Positions 27,298 through 35,853 of a stretch of DNA of 56,394 nucleotides are shown here, piece after piece. The translations under genes were made by a program, and so were the position numbers. Origin of the DNA: an uncultured Eubacteriales bacterium (GTDB taxonomy: Bacteria; Bacillota; Clostridia; Lachnospirales; Lachnospiraceae); assembly GCA_902797845.1 (NCBI GenBank), contig CADBUJ010000018.1:1-56394 (forward strand), in the 5' to 3' direction. The stretch's first letter is position 1. The number at the start of each line of letters is the position of its first letter. Under the pieces are notes generated by a model. The model searched no databases. It saw only the letters and a list, made by a program, of their open reading frames with translations, and was not told where the DNA came from.

Positions 27298-28170
27298 ATG
27301 AAGGGAATCATCCTGGCAGGAGGAAGCGGATCAAGACTTTATCCTCTTACTCTCGTAACAAGTAAACAGCTTCTTCCTGTATATGACAAGCCAATGATAT
27401 ATTATCCCCTTACCCTTCTTATGGATGCAGGCATAAGGGAGATCTTGATCATTTCCACACCTGCAGATATCGGAAGGTTCAGGGATCTTTTTAAAGACGG
27501 ATCTCATCTCGGTATAAAGCTTTCTTATTTGGTACAGGAAAAGCCGGAAGGTCTGGCCCAGGCATTTATCCTGGGAGAGGACTTTATAGACGGTGAAGGC
27601 TGTGCCATGGTTCTGGGAGACAATATCTTTACGGGAGAAGGACTGCCGGAGATATTGAAAACTGCAGCAGGAAGAGACAAGGGAGCCACCATATTCGCAT
27701 ATAAGGTAAAAGACCCTGAAAGATTCGGAGTAGTTGAATTCAACGATGATATGAAGGCCGTATCCATAGAGGAGAAGCCGAAAGAGCCCAGATCATCATA
27801 TGCCGTAACAGGACTCTACTTTTATGATGAGAATGTATGCAAAATGGCAAAGACTCTTACTCCTTCAAAAAGAGGAGAACTTGAGATAACGGATCTGAAT
27901 CTCTTATATCTTAATAAAGGACAGCTTAATGTGGAGCTTCTTAATGATGAGCACACATGGATGGATGCCGGAACTCAGGAGTCTCTTATCAATGCCACAA
28001 ATTTTATTTACGAAGAAGAGATAAAGCTTGGGAGAAAGATAGGGTGTCCTGAAGAGGCTGCATTAAGGAATAAATGGATCACCGGCGAAGATGTACTCAA
28101 GCTTTGCATGAACTATAACAACGAATACGGAGAGTATCTGAGAAAGACTGCCGGGGAGGATATGGCATGA
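27298..28170 (+). CDS. rfbA: Glucose-1-phosphate thymidylyltransferase
   Basis: At 290 residues RfbA commits glucose-1-phosphate to dTDP-sugar synthesis. The nucleotide-binding start MKGIILAGGSGSRLYPLT, SKQLLPVYDKPMIYYPL, VQEKPEGLAQAF and LGDNIF are textbook features, and EEKPKEPRSSYAVTGLYFYD marks the sugar-binding part. It starts 11 bases after the phosphohexomutase and overlaps rfbC by four bases. This is the first step of the dTDP-L-rhamnose pathway. Confidence 0.97.
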   Translation: MKGIILAGGSGSRLYPLTLVTSKQLLPVYDKPMIYYPLTLLMDAGIREILIISTPADIGRFRDLFKDGSHLGIKLSYLVQEKPEGLAQAFILGEDFIDGEGCAMVLGDNIFTGEGLPEILKTAAGRDKGATIFAYKVKDPERFGVVEFNDDMKAVSIEEKPKEPRSSYAVTGLYFYDENVCKMAKTLTPSKRGELEITDLNLLYLNKGQLNVELLNDEHTWMDAGTQESLINATNFIYEEEIKLGRKIGCPEEAALRNKWITGEDVLKLCMNYNNEYGEYLRKTAGEDMA

Positions 28171-28730
28171 GAGTTCTGAAAACAGATATTCCTGGCCTCC
28201 TCATAATAGAGACCGTAAAGCACGGCGATATAAGAGGATGGTTCGTGGAGCATTACAATAAAGAAAGATATGTGGCATCCGGAATAACCAACGATTTCGT
28301 TCAGGATAACCATTCTTATTCAGCAAAAAAGGGGACTCTCAGGGGCATACATTTTCAGAATGATCCGTACAGTCAGGCCAAACTCGTTTACTGTATAAGA
28401 GGTAAGGTGCTTGATATAGCCGTTGATCTGAGAAAGGGCTCTCCCACATATTTAAAACATCACGCCATAGAACTGTCAGAGGAAAATTCCCTGCAGTTTC
28501 TGGTGCCCAGAGGATTCGGGCATGGATTCATAACCCTTACGGATGATGCGGAATTCGTATATAAAGTGGATAATCCTTATGCTCCGGATTTTGACAGAAG
28601 CATAAGATATGATGATCCGGATATAGCCATAGACTGGGGAAAATACCTGAACGGTATGGATCCGATACTTGCCGAAAAGGATATAAATGCTCCGTTCTTA
28701 AAGGATTCGGATATAAATTTTACATATTGA
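28167..28730 (+). CDS. rfbC: dTDP-4-dehydrorhamnose 3,5-epimerase
   Basis: The 187-residue cupin-type epimerase inverts C3 and C5 of the 4-keto-6-deoxy sugar. Signature segments are DIRGWFVEHYNKERY, the catalytic His region QDNHSYSAKKGTLRGIHFQ, KLVYCIRGKVLDIAVDLRKG and FLVPRGFGHGF, and the late Tyr-containing ADFVYKVDNPY-like motif is present as AEFVYKVDNPYAP. The ATG overlaps the rfbA stop (ATGA). The gene order rfbA-C-B-D is common in Firmicutes. Confidence 0.97.
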   Translation: MRVLKTDIPGLLIIETVKHGDIRGWFVEHYNKERYVASGITNDFVQDNHSYSAKKGTLRGIHFQNDPYSQAKLVYCIRGKVLDIAVDLRKGSPTYLKHHAIELSEENSLQFLVPRGFGHGFITLTDDAEFVYKVDNPYAPDFDRSIRYDDPDIAIDWGKYLNGMDPILAEKDINAPFLKDSDINFTY

Positions 28731-28746
28731 TATTAAGGAAGACCAT

Positions 28747-29721
28747 ATGAATATACTTGTGACCGGAGGAGCAGGCTTTATAGGGAGCAATTTCCTCCAT
28801 TATGAGATCGAGAATCATCCTGAAGACAGATTCGTAAATCTGGATCTTCTTACATATGCTGGAAACCTGGATTCCCTGGCATCCATAGAAGGAAAGCCCA
28901 ATTACAGATTCGTAAAGGGCGATATCTGCGACAGGGAGCTTTTGTATTCTCTTTTCAGAGAAGAAGACTTCGACATAGTCGTCAATTTTGCTGCGGAGAG
29001 CCATGTGGACAGGAGCATCACGGATCCGGACATCTTCGTCAGGACAAATGTGCTGGGTACCGTTACATTGATGGATGCTTCAAAAGAATTCGGAGTAAAG
29101 AGATTCCACCAGATCTCAACTGATGAGATCTACGGTGATCTGCCTCTTGAAAGAAAGGATCTGCTCTTTACTGAGGATATGCCATACAATGCGTCAAGTC
29201 CTTACAGCGCATCAAAGGCTTCCGCAGAGCTTTTTGTCAAGGCTTACGGAAGGACGTACGGACTTGATATATCCATAAGCAGGTGTTCCAATAATTACGG
29301 ACCTTATCAGCATCCGGAGAAGCTTATACCAAATACGATCATAAAGGCATTAAATGATGAAAAAATACCTGTTTACGGTGACGGACTTAATGTAAGGGAC
29401 TGGCTTTATGTGGAGGATCACGTAAGGGCTGTGGATATGATGATCAGGAACGGCCATTCCGGCAGTATATGCAACATAGGAGGCCACAACGAGATATCCA
29501 ATATAGAGCTTGTAAAAGATCTTCTGGACTGTCTCGGCAAGCCCCATTCTCTTATAAATTTTGTAAAGGACAGACCGGGTCATGACAGAAGATACGCCAT
29601 TAATGCCGATAAGCTCGAAAGAGAAGCAGGATGGCGCCCCCTGACGCAGGTACAGGAAGGCATCAAAAGAACAGTTTCCTGGTATCTGGAGAATGAAGAC
29701 TGGTGGAAAAGAATAATATGA
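28747..29721 (+). CDS. rfbB: dTDP-glucose 4,6-dehydratase
   Basis: This 324-residue SDR enzyme makes dTDP-4-keto-6-deoxyglucose. The NAD-binding NILVTGGAGFIGSNFLHYE start is followed by NFAAESHVDRSI, the catalytic STDEIYGDL and the YxxxK motif YSASKASAE. RCSNNYGPYQHPEKLIP is diagnostic. The stop overlaps the rfbD start at 29718 (ATGA). Confidence 0.97.
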   Translation: MNILVTGGAGFIGSNFLHYEIENHPEDRFVNLDLLTYAGNLDSLASIEGKPNYRFVKGDICDRELLYSLFREEDFDIVVNFAAESHVDRSITDPDIFVRTNVLGTVTLMDASKEFGVKRFHQISTDEIYGDLPLERKDLLFTEDMPYNASSPYSASKASAELFVKAYGRTYGLDISISRCSNNYGPYQHPEKLIPNTIIKALNDEKIPVYGDGLNVRDWLYVEDHVRAVDMMIRNGHSGSICNIGGHNEISNIELVKDLLDCLGKPHSLINFVKDRPGHDRRYAINADKLEREAGWRPLTQVQEGIKRTVSWYLENEDWWKRII

Positions 29722-30563
29722 AGATCCTCGTTACAGGAGCCCGGGGAATGCTGGGACAGGACATATCGGAGCTCCTTACAAAAAAAGGATATTCGCCCGT
29801 AACATGGGACATAGAAGATCTGGACCTTACAGACAAAGAAGAGACAGACAGGAAGCTTTTTGAGCTGAGGCCTGACATTATAATAAACTGCTGCGCATAT
29901 ACGGCTGTGGACAAGGCTCAGGAGGAACCCGAAAAATGTACCTTTATAAATGAGACCACAGCAAAGAATCTTGCGGAATACTGCGGAGCAAACAATGCCA
30001 TGCTCATACATTTTTCTACGGATTATGTATTCCCGGGGCTGGGGCAGGAGCCTTACAAAGAAGATGATGAAGTGAAGCCCCTTAACATTTACGGAAGATC
30101 AAAGGCCCTGAGTGAGGATGCTGTCAGGAAGAATGCAGAGAGGCACTTTATACTTCGTATCTCGTGGCTGTATTCTGATCACGGTAAGAACTTTGTGGAT
30201 ACAATGCTTAAACTGTCCCGGGACAGGAACATGATATCCGTAGTCAGCGATCAGACGGGATCCCCCACCTATGGAAGAGACGTGGCGGAAATGGTGATGT
30301 TCCTTCTTGATAAAAAAGAATACGGAACATACCATCTTACAAATGAGGGCTACACTACCTGGTATGAACTGGCAAAAGAGATAATAAGATATTCAGGCAG
30401 AGCTGTTGAAGTGAGACCCTTAACATCAGAGGAATACAAAACTTTGGCAGTAAGGCCCAAGAACTCCAGGTTGTCCAAGGAAAAATTCAAAAGGACCTTC
30501 GGGATCGAAATGCCTGCATGGCAGGATGCCCTGGAAAGATGCATGAAAGCCCTGACCTGCTAA
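29718..30563 (+). CDS. rfbD: dTDP-4-dehydrorhamnose reductase
   Basis: This enzyme finishes dTDP-L-rhamnose. I use the ATG at 29718, which overlaps the rfbB stop and gives MKILVTGARGMLGQDI, rather than a more upstream in-frame codon at 29703. The protein is then 281 residues, normal for RfbD. NCCAYTAVDKAQEEPEKC, FSTDYVFPG and the YxxxK equivalent YGRSKALSE are visible, as is the SDQTGSPTYGRDVA substrate loop. It completes the set of four rhamnose genes in one operon. Confidence 0.96.
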   Translation: MKILVTGARGMLGQDISELLTKKGYSPVTWDIEDLDLTDKEETDRKLFELRPDIIINCCAYTAVDKAQEEPEKCTFINETTAKNLAEYCGANNAMLIHFSTDYVFPGLGQEPYKEDDEVKPLNIYGRSKALSEDAVRKNAERHFILRISWLYSDHGKNFVDTMLKLSRDRNMISVVSDQTGSPTYGRDVAEMVMFLLDKKEYGTYHLTNEGYTTWYELAKEIIRYSGRAVEVRPLTSEEYKTLAVRPKNSRLSKEKFKRTFGIEMPAWQDALERCMKALTC

Positions 30564-30565
30564 AA

Positions 30566-30594
30566 TTGACATAATTACCAATATGGGTTATCGT
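30566..30594 (+). promoter_or_regulatory. Possible promoter before the LCP gene
   Basis: A perfect TTGACA (30566-30571) is followed after 17 bases by the weaker TATCGT (30589-30594). It lies just after the rfbD stop, so the LCP gene could be expressed separately or together with the rhamnose operon. Confidence 0.45.
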
Positions 30595-30641
30595 AATCAA
30601 TTGTTATCCATTCATGGGAAGACCATAAGGAGAATAATACT

Positions 30642-32264
30642 TTGAGTAATAAATACGGTTCCATAGATGATTTTGTAGAAGAACAGCAGCATCTTAAAAA
30701 AGAAAAAAACAATAAGAAAAATGCGAAAAAAAGGAACATGTCCAGAAAGGCGGGCATAATCCTTTCCGTTATCCAGCTGGTATTGTCCCTGGCTCTTATG
30801 GGACTTCTTCTATATGTAAATATGTTCCCGGCCAAATATCTTATCTTTGCAGGGGCAGTACTTTTGGTACTCTGGATCGCGGCTTTTGCCACTCAGTTCA
30901 AAAAGAAGATAAACATAGTCGGAAAGGTAATATCCGTGATTACCATCATAGCTCTTATTATGGGAATAAGATATGTGGTAGTCACAAACAACATGCTGGA
31001 TGTTATTACGAAAAAGAACCAGGAAAAGGTGCTTGTGGCCGTGGCTGTCCTTAAGGATGATCCTGCTCAGAACATAGAGGATGCAGCAGATTATCAGTTC
31101 GGTATTCAGAAAAGCTTCGGTCGAAAGGAAGTTGACGAGACCATAACCGCTCTCGGCAGCAAGCTGGGGAACGAGCTTGACGTCAAAGAATATGACAGTG
31201 CGTTGGATCTGGTGGACGGTCTTATTTCCGGAGATTCGGGAGCAGTGGTAATAAATCAGACCATGCTTTCCACATATAACGAGCTGTATTCAACGCTTAT
31301 AAATACTGAAGATGCGGAAGAGTTTTCCGAGAAGATAAGAATCATTTACACAAATGAGGTCGTAACGGAGGATAACAGCAAGCCTGCGGACGACAATACA
31401 TCATCGGATGACATCGTAAACAAGAGCTTTGCCATTTATGTCAGCGGAAATGATCAATACGGAGATCTTACGACTACAGGAAGATCAGATGTCAACATCA
31501 TAATCTTCGTAAATCCCGTTACAAAGCAGGTACTTCTTTTAAGCACTCCCAGGGATTACTGGGTACAGATACCGAATATCTCCGGACAGTACAGGGATAA
31601 GCTGACACATGCAGGAGTGTACGGGATCGATGCATCCATGGAGACTCTGGAGCAGCTTTATGACTGCAGCATCGATTATTATATAAAGATCAATTTTGAT
31701 TCCGTAGTCAAGATAATAGATGCTCTCGGCGGAGTAAACGTATACTCGGAGCAGGAGTTTACCAGTAATGCAGGCCTGTATTTCAAGCAGGGATATAACT
31801 ATATGGACGGCGCTACAGCCATAGAATTCGTAAGGGAAAGAAAGCACCTTTCCGGCGGAGACTTTGCAAGAGGAAGGAACCAGCTTGCTGTTATAGAAGC
31901 TATGATAGACAAGCTTACCTCACCTGCACTCCTTACTAATTACACAACACTTATGGCAAGCGTTGAGGATACGTTCAATACAAGTATGCATCAGGATGAT
32001 ATAAAATCTCTTGTAAGGATGCAGCTTGACGATAATGCATCGTGGAACGTTATATCATATGCAGCAAAGGGCACCGGCGGCTCTGATTACTGTTATACAT
32101 CGGGAACAGTGGCATCCATAGTTTATGAGGATCCCAATTCCATAATGACAGCTCAGCAGCTGATAAAGGATCTAATAAGCGGAAAGACGATCAAGGATCC
32201 GGAAGCTGAAACAGAGACAACAGACACGGACAGTTACGGAAGCGGCGAGACAACGGCATATTGA
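30642..32264 (+). CDS. LytR-CpsA-Psr (LCP) family glycan-to-wall ligase
   Basis: This 540-residue membrane protein starts at TTG (30642), with AAGGAG about ten bases upstream. A charged cytoplasmic leader (residues 1-40) is followed by three hydrophobic segments (about 42-110). An extracellular accessory domain lies at about 120-240. The LCP catalytic domain follows, with RSDVNIIIFVNPVTKQVLLLSTPRDYWV, DKLTHAGVYG, DYYIKINFDSVVKIIDALGGVNV and EFVRERKHLSGGDFARGRNQ supplying the Arg and Asp residues that bind the polyprenyl pyrophosphate. LCP enzymes transfer lipid-linked glycans to peptidoglycan. Adjacent to rhamnose and glycosyltransferase operons, it likely anchors that polymer. Confidence 0.93.
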   Translation: MSNKYGSIDDFVEEQQHLKKEKNNKKNAKKRNMSRKAGIILSVIQLVLSLALMGLLLYVNMFPAKYLIFAGAVLLVLWIAAFATQFKKKINIVGKVISVITIIALIMGIRYVVVTNNMLDVITKKNQEKVLVAVAVLKDDPAQNIEDAADYQFGIQKSFGRKEVDETITALGSKLGNELDVKEYDSALDLVDGLISGDSGAVVINQTMLSTYNELYSTLINTEDAEEFSEKIRIIYTNEVVTEDNSKPADDNTSSDDIVNKSFAIYVSGNDQYGDLTTTGRSDVNIIIFVNPVTKQVLLLSTPRDYWVQIPNISGQYRDKLTHAGVYGIDASMETLEQLYDCSIDYYIKINFDSVVKIIDALGGVNVYSEQEFTSNAGLYFKQGYNYMDGATAIEFVRERKHLSGGDFARGRNQLAVIEAMIDKLTSPALLTNYTTLMASVEDTFNTSMHQDDIKSLVRMQLDDNASWNVISYAAKGTGGSDYCYTSGTVASIVYEDPNSIMTAQQLIKDLISGKTIKDPEAETETTDTDSYGSGETTAY

Positions 32265-32281
32265 TCTCAGGAGATGATCTG

Positions 32282-32698
32282 ATGAAAAAAAGTATAATGA
32301 TCATACTTGCCCTGTGCCTTTTAATGGCAGCAGGATGCAACTTGAAAACAGTTACGAATACGGATATGGATACACCTACTCTCATAGTTGAGGAAGCAGC
32401 AGGCCAGACAGAGCCCGCATCTGAAGAAACAGAAACAGAGACTGAGACAGAAACGGAAACAGAGGAGTCATCTGAAGAAGAGACTGAAACGGAAACTGCT
32501 CCTCCCAGTCAGAAGGTGGTAACGGTCAGTGATACGGATGTAAATATAAGATCTTCGGCAAGTACTGATTCAGGAATCCTGGGAACGCTGCGTTCCGGCT
32601 ACGAGGCAGAGCTTCTGGGAGAAGAAGGAAACTTCTATCGGATATCCTTTAACGGGGTCACCGGATATGTTACGAAAGATTATACCCGTATAAAATAA
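32282..32698 (+). CDS. SH3-domain lipoprotein with Thr-Glu repeat linker
   Basis: The start is ATG at 32282 behind AGGAGATG, giving 138 residues. The leader MKKSIMIILALCLLMAAGC contains the lipobox, so the protein is lipid-anchored outside the membrane. A linker of alternating Thr and Glu (encoded around 32430-32490) leads to a C-terminal bacterial SH3 domain (about residues 80-138: VVTVSDTDVNIRSSAS, GYEAELLGEEG, GVTGYVTKDYTRI), a fold that binds peptidoglycan. It follows the LCP gene by 17 bases, and a wall-associated accessory role is a reasonable inference. Confidence 0.83.
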   Translation: MKKSIMIILALCLLMAAGCNLKTVTNTDMDTPTLIVEEAAGQTEPASEETETETETETETEESSEEETETETAPPSQKVVTVSDTDVNIRSSASTDSGILGTLRSGYEAELLGEEGNFYRISFNGVTGYVTKDYTRIK

Positions 32699-32710
32699 GG
32701 AGCAGAAAAT

Positions 32711-33424
32711 ATAGTAAAGATCAAAGAAAATGCGCTGGATCTTTTGTTTCCAAAAAGGTGCCCCATATGCAGAGAGCTTATCAAAAAAGGCCACGTCCAT
32801 GGGGAATGTTATAAGAAGCTGCGGACGGTGGGAGAAGACTACTGCATGAAATGCGGCAGACCACTTGGGAATGATGACGATGAGCTTTGCTCCCAGTGCA
32901 TTTCGGAAAAGCATACATATGATGAAGCCAGGACCTTGTGGATATATGATGATATTGTCCGCAAGGTCATTTCAGGTCTTAAATACAGTTTTAAAAAGGA
33001 ATACGGAGAATTTCTCGCCCAATGTCTTTACGGAGCATATGGAGAATGGATAAGGGAAATATATGCAGATGTGATCATTCCCGTTCCCATAAGCAGAGAG
33101 AGGATGAAAGAGAGAGCCTTTAATCAGGCGGAGATACTGGCGTTTTATCTTTCGGCTCTTACTGATCTGCCTATGGACGGAAGATTTCTGCGGCGTATAA
33201 AAGACAGCAAAGCCCAGAAAAATCTAACCAGGGGAGAAAGAGCAAGGAACCTTGAAGGCATCATGGAGACATCAGGATTATCTCCTTATAAGACAGTTCT
33301 TTTGATAGACGACATATACACAACAGGAGCCACGGCGGACAGCTGTGCAGGTGCATTAAAAAGCTCCGGAGTTGAAAAGGTATATGTGCTTACACTATCC
33401 ACTGCCGGGACTTATCTTCTGTAG
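32711..33424 (+). CDS. comF: ComF-family phosphoribosyltransferase-like protein (start uncertain)
   Basis: The protein has an N-terminal zinc-ribbon-like part (CPICRELI, then CMKCGRPLGND and CSQC) and a C-terminal phosphoribosyltransferase domain ending in VLLIDDIYTTGATADSCAGAL, as in ComF/GntX proteins linked to DNA uptake. The usual start codons in frame begin at TTG 32744, which gives MFPKRCPIC but has no ribosome site. AAGGAG at 32697-32702 instead points to an ATA at 32711, which restores the family-like ALDLLFPKRCPIC beginning. I give the longer form; the conventional one is 32744-33424 (226 residues). Confidence 0.8.
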   Translation: MVKIKENALDLLFPKRCPICRELIKKGHVHGECYKKLRTVGEDYCMKCGRPLGNDDDELCSQCISEKHTYDEARTLWIYDDIVRKVISGLKYSFKKEYGEFLAQCLYGAYGEWIREIYADVIIPVPISRERMKERAFNQAEILAFYLSALTDLPMDGRFLRRIKDSKAQKNLTRGERARNLEGIMETSGLSPYKTVLLIDDIYTTGATADSCAGALKSSGVEKVYVLTLSTAGTYLL

Positions 33425-33489
33425 AGTAAGGCTTGCAGCCTGAGGGGATCTATAGACCCGGGGGTGTACAGAACGATAATAATGACAAA

Positions 33490-33560
33490 TAAAAAAGACT
33501 TGCGGCCGGGCGCCCACTTATGCTAATATAGACGGGCTACGGAAGCGGTCTTTTTTTTGT
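33490..33560 (+). promoter_or_regulatory. rpmG-secE-nusG upstream region with likely promoter
   Basis: TTGCGG near 33499 and an extended -10 (TGC followed by TAATAT near 33523) are spaced about 18 bases apart. AAAAAAGAC upstream is complementary to GTCTTTTTT downstream near 33548, so the same stretch could also fold as a long terminator-like structure. The 180-base spacer 33425-33604 contains no gene I can support. Confidence 0.45.
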
Positions 33561-33604
33561 GCCTAAATTAGAGACCACATGTTAATTAATTGGAGGTGGG
33601 AGTT

Positions 33605-33754
33605 GTGCGCGTAAAGATTACATTGGCGTGTACGGAGTGCAAACAACGTAATTATAACACGACGAAAGAGAAAAAGGCTCACCCTGACAGAATCGAGACC
33701 ATGAAATACTGCAGATTCTGTAGGAAACACACATTACACAAGGAAACCAAATAA
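33605..33754 (+). CDS. rpmG: 50S ribosomal protein L33
   Basis: A 49-residue protein starts at GTG (33605), preceded by GGAGGTGGG at 33592-33600. It has the zinc-binding pairs CTEC and CRFC of the cysteine-containing L33 form, separated by [20 protein letters not shown], and ends in the basic HKETK. The four cysteines coordinate zinc, and the form is favoured when zinc is sufficient. It opens the conserved rpmG-secE-nusG-rplK-rplA block. The gene is short and easily missed. Confidence 0.96.
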   Translation: MRVKITLACTECKQRNYNTTKEKKAHPDRIETMKYCRFCRKHTLHKETK

Positions 33755-33778
33755 AACGATTTCACGGAGGTGTGTAGT

Positions 33779-33985
33779 ATGAGTGAGCAGACACAAACAA
33801 AGAAAACCGGTTTCTTCACTCGAGTAAAATCAGAGTTCAAAAAGATCATCTGGCCCTCTAAGGACGATGTAGTTAAACAGACCACGGCAGTAGTTGTTGT
33901 ATCTGTTATCCTTGGACTTATAATTGCACTTCTGGACCTTGTGTTCAAATATGGTGTCAATTTCCTTATAGGTCTGGGAGCTTAA
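33779..33985 (+). CDS. secE: Preprotein translocase subunit SecE
   Basis: This 68-residue, single-membrane-pass protein stabilises SecY in the translocon. The start is ATG at 33779, set by GGAGG at 33766-33770. The conserved amphipathic FKKIIWPSKDDVVKQT precedes one hydrophobic helix (about residues 37-60). It lies 24 bases after rpmG and 15 before nusG, the standard Firmicute order. Confidence 0.96.
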   Translation: MSEQTQTKKTGFFTRVKSEFKKIIWPSKDDVVKQTTAVVVVSVILGLIIALLDLVFKYGVNFLIGLGA

Positions 33986-34000
33986 AGGAAGTGTGATCCT

Positions 34001-34516
34001 ATGGAAGAAGCTAACTGGTATGTAGTCCATACATATTCGGGCTACGAAAAAAAGGTAAAAGCAAATATCGAGAAATCCATTCAAAATCTGCATCTGGAGG
34101 ATCAGATCCTGGAGGTTTCCGTGCCGGTACAGGAGGTAGTCGAGGTAAAAGACGGCAAGCGAAAAGTATCGGAAAAGAAGCTTTTCCCCGGATATGTCCT
34201 TCTTCATATGATCATGAATAACGAGACCTGGTATGTGGTAAGAAACACAAGAGGCGTTACGGGATTCGTAGGACCCGAGTCCAAGCCCGTTCCCCTTACT
34301 GAAAGGGAGATGATACCTCTTGGTATCAAGCCCGCTCACTTCGAGATCGATTTCGGCGTGGGCGACCAGATAGAAGTTATTTCAGGTATATGGCAGGGAA
34401 CCGTCGGATATGTCAAAAGTATGGATCATAAGAGATCTGTTGCTTCGGTAGGCGTTGATATGTTCGGCAGGGAAACAAATGTAGACATTAATTTTCTCGA
34501 GATCAAGAAGATCTAA
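34001..34516 (+). CDS. nusG: Transcription termination/antitermination protein NusG
   Basis: The 171-residue protein has the NGN domain (NWYVVHTYSGYEKKVKANIEKS; PGYVLLHMIMNNETWYVVRNT) and a C-terminal KOW domain (VGDQIEVISGIWQGTVGYVKS). It binds RNA polymerase and links it to ribosomes or Rho. The GFVGPESKPVPL linker is typical. The length fits the family. Confidence 0.97.
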   Translation: MEEANWYVVHTYSGYEKKVKANIEKSIQNLHLEDQILEVSVPVQEVVEVKDGKRKVSEKKLFPGYVLLHMIMNNETWYVVRNTRGVTGFVGPESKPVPLTEREMIPLGIKPAHFEIDFGVGDQIEVISGIWQGTVGYVKSMDHKRSVASVGVDMFGRETNVDINFLEIKKI

Positions 34517-34535
34517 GCCCCGGCACAGTCCGGAG

Positions 34536-34563
34536 GTGGGAGGGCAAGACCCGCAAAAACCAC
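34536..34563 (+). promoter_or_regulatory. Candidate ribosomal protein L1 binding hairpin before rplK
   Basis: GTGGGAGGG is followed by CAAGACCC and closed by CCAC immediately before AAGGAGG of rplK. The GTGGGAG element opposed to CCAC resembles the L1 site on 23S rRNA and in L11-operon leaders. A near-identical copy precedes rplA at 35016-35041. Confidence 0.6.
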
Positions 34564-34578
34564 AAGGAGGCATTTTAA

Positions 34579-35004
34579 ATGGCAAAGAAAGTAGAAGGTT
34601 ATATCAAACTTCAGATCCCCGCCGGTAAAGCAACACCGGCACCCCCTGTTGGACCCGCACTGGGCCAGCACGGCGTAAACATTGTACAGTTCACAAAAGA
34701 TTTCAATGCAAGGACCGCCAGCATGGGAGACGTTATCGTTCCCGTTGTCATCACGGTCTATGCAGACAGAAGCTTCAGTTTCATTACTAAGACTCCGCCT
34801 GCAGCAATGCTCATCAAAAAGGCATGCAACATTCAGTCAGGTTCGGGTGTGCCCAATAAGACGAAAGTGGCACAGCTCAGCAAGGCAGATCTCAGAAAGA
34901 TCGCTGAAACAAAGATGCCTGATCTTAATGCAGCATCCATAGAAGCAGCAGAGAGCATGATCGCAGGTACGGCAAGAAGCATGGGCGTTACCATCGAGCA
35001 GTAA
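34579..35004 (+). CDS. rplK: 50S ribosomal protein L11
   Basis: At 141 residues this is canonical L11, which forms the GTPase-associated stalk base with 23S rRNA. The N-terminal domain has [26 protein letters not shown], and the RNA-binding C-terminal domain includes [12 protein letters not shown] and GTARSMGV. The AAGGAGG site at 34564-34570 is strong and lies beside a candidate L1 regulatory hairpin. Confidence 0.98.
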   Translation: MAKKVEGYIKLQIPAGKATPAPPVGPALGQHGVNIVQFTKDFNARTASMGDVIVPVVITVYADRSFSFITKTPPAAMLIKKACNIQSGSGVPNKTKVAQLSKADLRKIAETKMPDLNAASIEAAESMIAGTARSMGVTIEQ

Positions 35005-35015
35005 AAGAATATTCA

Positions 35016-35041
35016 GTGGGAGGGCAACCCCCGTTGACCAC
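35016..35041 (+). promoter_or_regulatory. Candidate ribosomal protein L1 binding hairpin before rplA
   Basis: GTGGGAGGG is followed by CAACCC and the closing strand TTGACCAC, ending directly at the AAGGAGG of rplA. The sequence matches the L1 recognition pattern even better than the copy before rplK, suggesting L1 feedback on its own translation. Confidence 0.65.
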
Positions 35042-35056
35042 AAGGAGGATTATTTA

Positions 35057-35746
35057 ATGAAAAGAAGTAAAAGATATTTAGAGACAGCAAAGCTTGTCGA
35101 TAAGACCGTTTATTATTCGGTTGATGAAGCTGCTGCAGAGATCAAGAAAACTGCCAGCGCAAAGTTTGACGAGACCATCGAAGCTCATATCAAACTGGGT
35201 GTCGATGGAAGAAAGGCAGACGAACAGGTGCGTGGAGCCGTTATACTTCCTCACGGAACAGGCAAGACAGTAAGAGTTCTTGTTTTTGCAAAGGGAGATA
35301 AGATCAACGAAGCAGAAGCAGCAGGCGCAGACTTCTTCGGCGGAGAAGAACTGGTAACAAAGATCCAGAGCGAAAACTGGTTCGATTTCGATGTTGTAGT
35401 TGCAACCCCTGATATGATGGGTGTTGTAGGTAAGATCGGTCGTGTACTTGGACCTAAGGGACTTATGCCCAACCCCAAGGCAGGCACCGTTACCATGGAC
35501 GTTAAGAAGGCTGTAGAGGACATCAAAGCCGGTAAGATAGAATACAGGCTCGACAAGAGCAATATAATCCATGTTCCCGTAGGAAAAGCTTCTTTCTCCG
35601 AGGACAAGATAATAGACAACTTCCGTGCACTTATGGATGCCATTATCAAAGCAAAGCCTGCGGCAGCAAAGGGTCAGTATTTAAAGAGCGTGGTAATATC
35701 CACGACCATGGGCCCCGGCATCAAACTTAATACAACACAGTTTTAA
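35057..35746 (+). CDS. rplA: 50S ribosomal protein L1
   Basis: At 229 residues this is standard L1, the mobile stalk protein that handles exit-site tRNA. Domain I has [35 protein letters not shown]. The central domain includes [28 protein letters not shown], with the T-M-G-P motif ([10 protein letters not shown]) at the end. It is followed by a very strong terminator. Confidence 0.98.
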   Translation: MKRSKRYLETAKLVDKTVYYSVDEAAAEIKKTASAKFDETIEAHIKLGVDGRKADEQVRGAVILPHGTGKTVRVLVFAKGDKINEAEAAGADFFGGEELVTKIQSENWFDFDVVVATPDMMGVVGKIGRVLGPKGLMPNPKAGTVTMDVKKAVEDIKAGKIEYRLDKSNIIHVPVGKASFSEDKIIDNFRALMDAIIKAKPAAAKGQYLKSVVISTTMGPGIKLNTTQF

Positions 35747-35758
35747 TCAAACTAAAAG

Positions 35759-35785
35759 AGGGGAGGATATATCCTCCCCTTTTTT
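35759..35785 (+). terminator. Rho-independent terminator after rplA
   Basis: AGGGGAGGA and TCCTCCCCT form a perfect 9-base-pair stem with a TATA loop, followed by a T-run to 35785. It ends the rpmG-secE-nusG-rplK-rplA operon. Confidence 0.95.
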
Positions 35786-35853
35786 GTTTGCAATAATACT
35801 TTAAACATTTTATTATTATAAATACATTCGATATTGCTTAAGGAGGTACCGTT

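Noticed and set aside
32430..32490. ACAGAAACGGAA-type tandem repeat
   Set aside because: It simply encodes the Thr-Glu linker of the SH3 lipoprotein.
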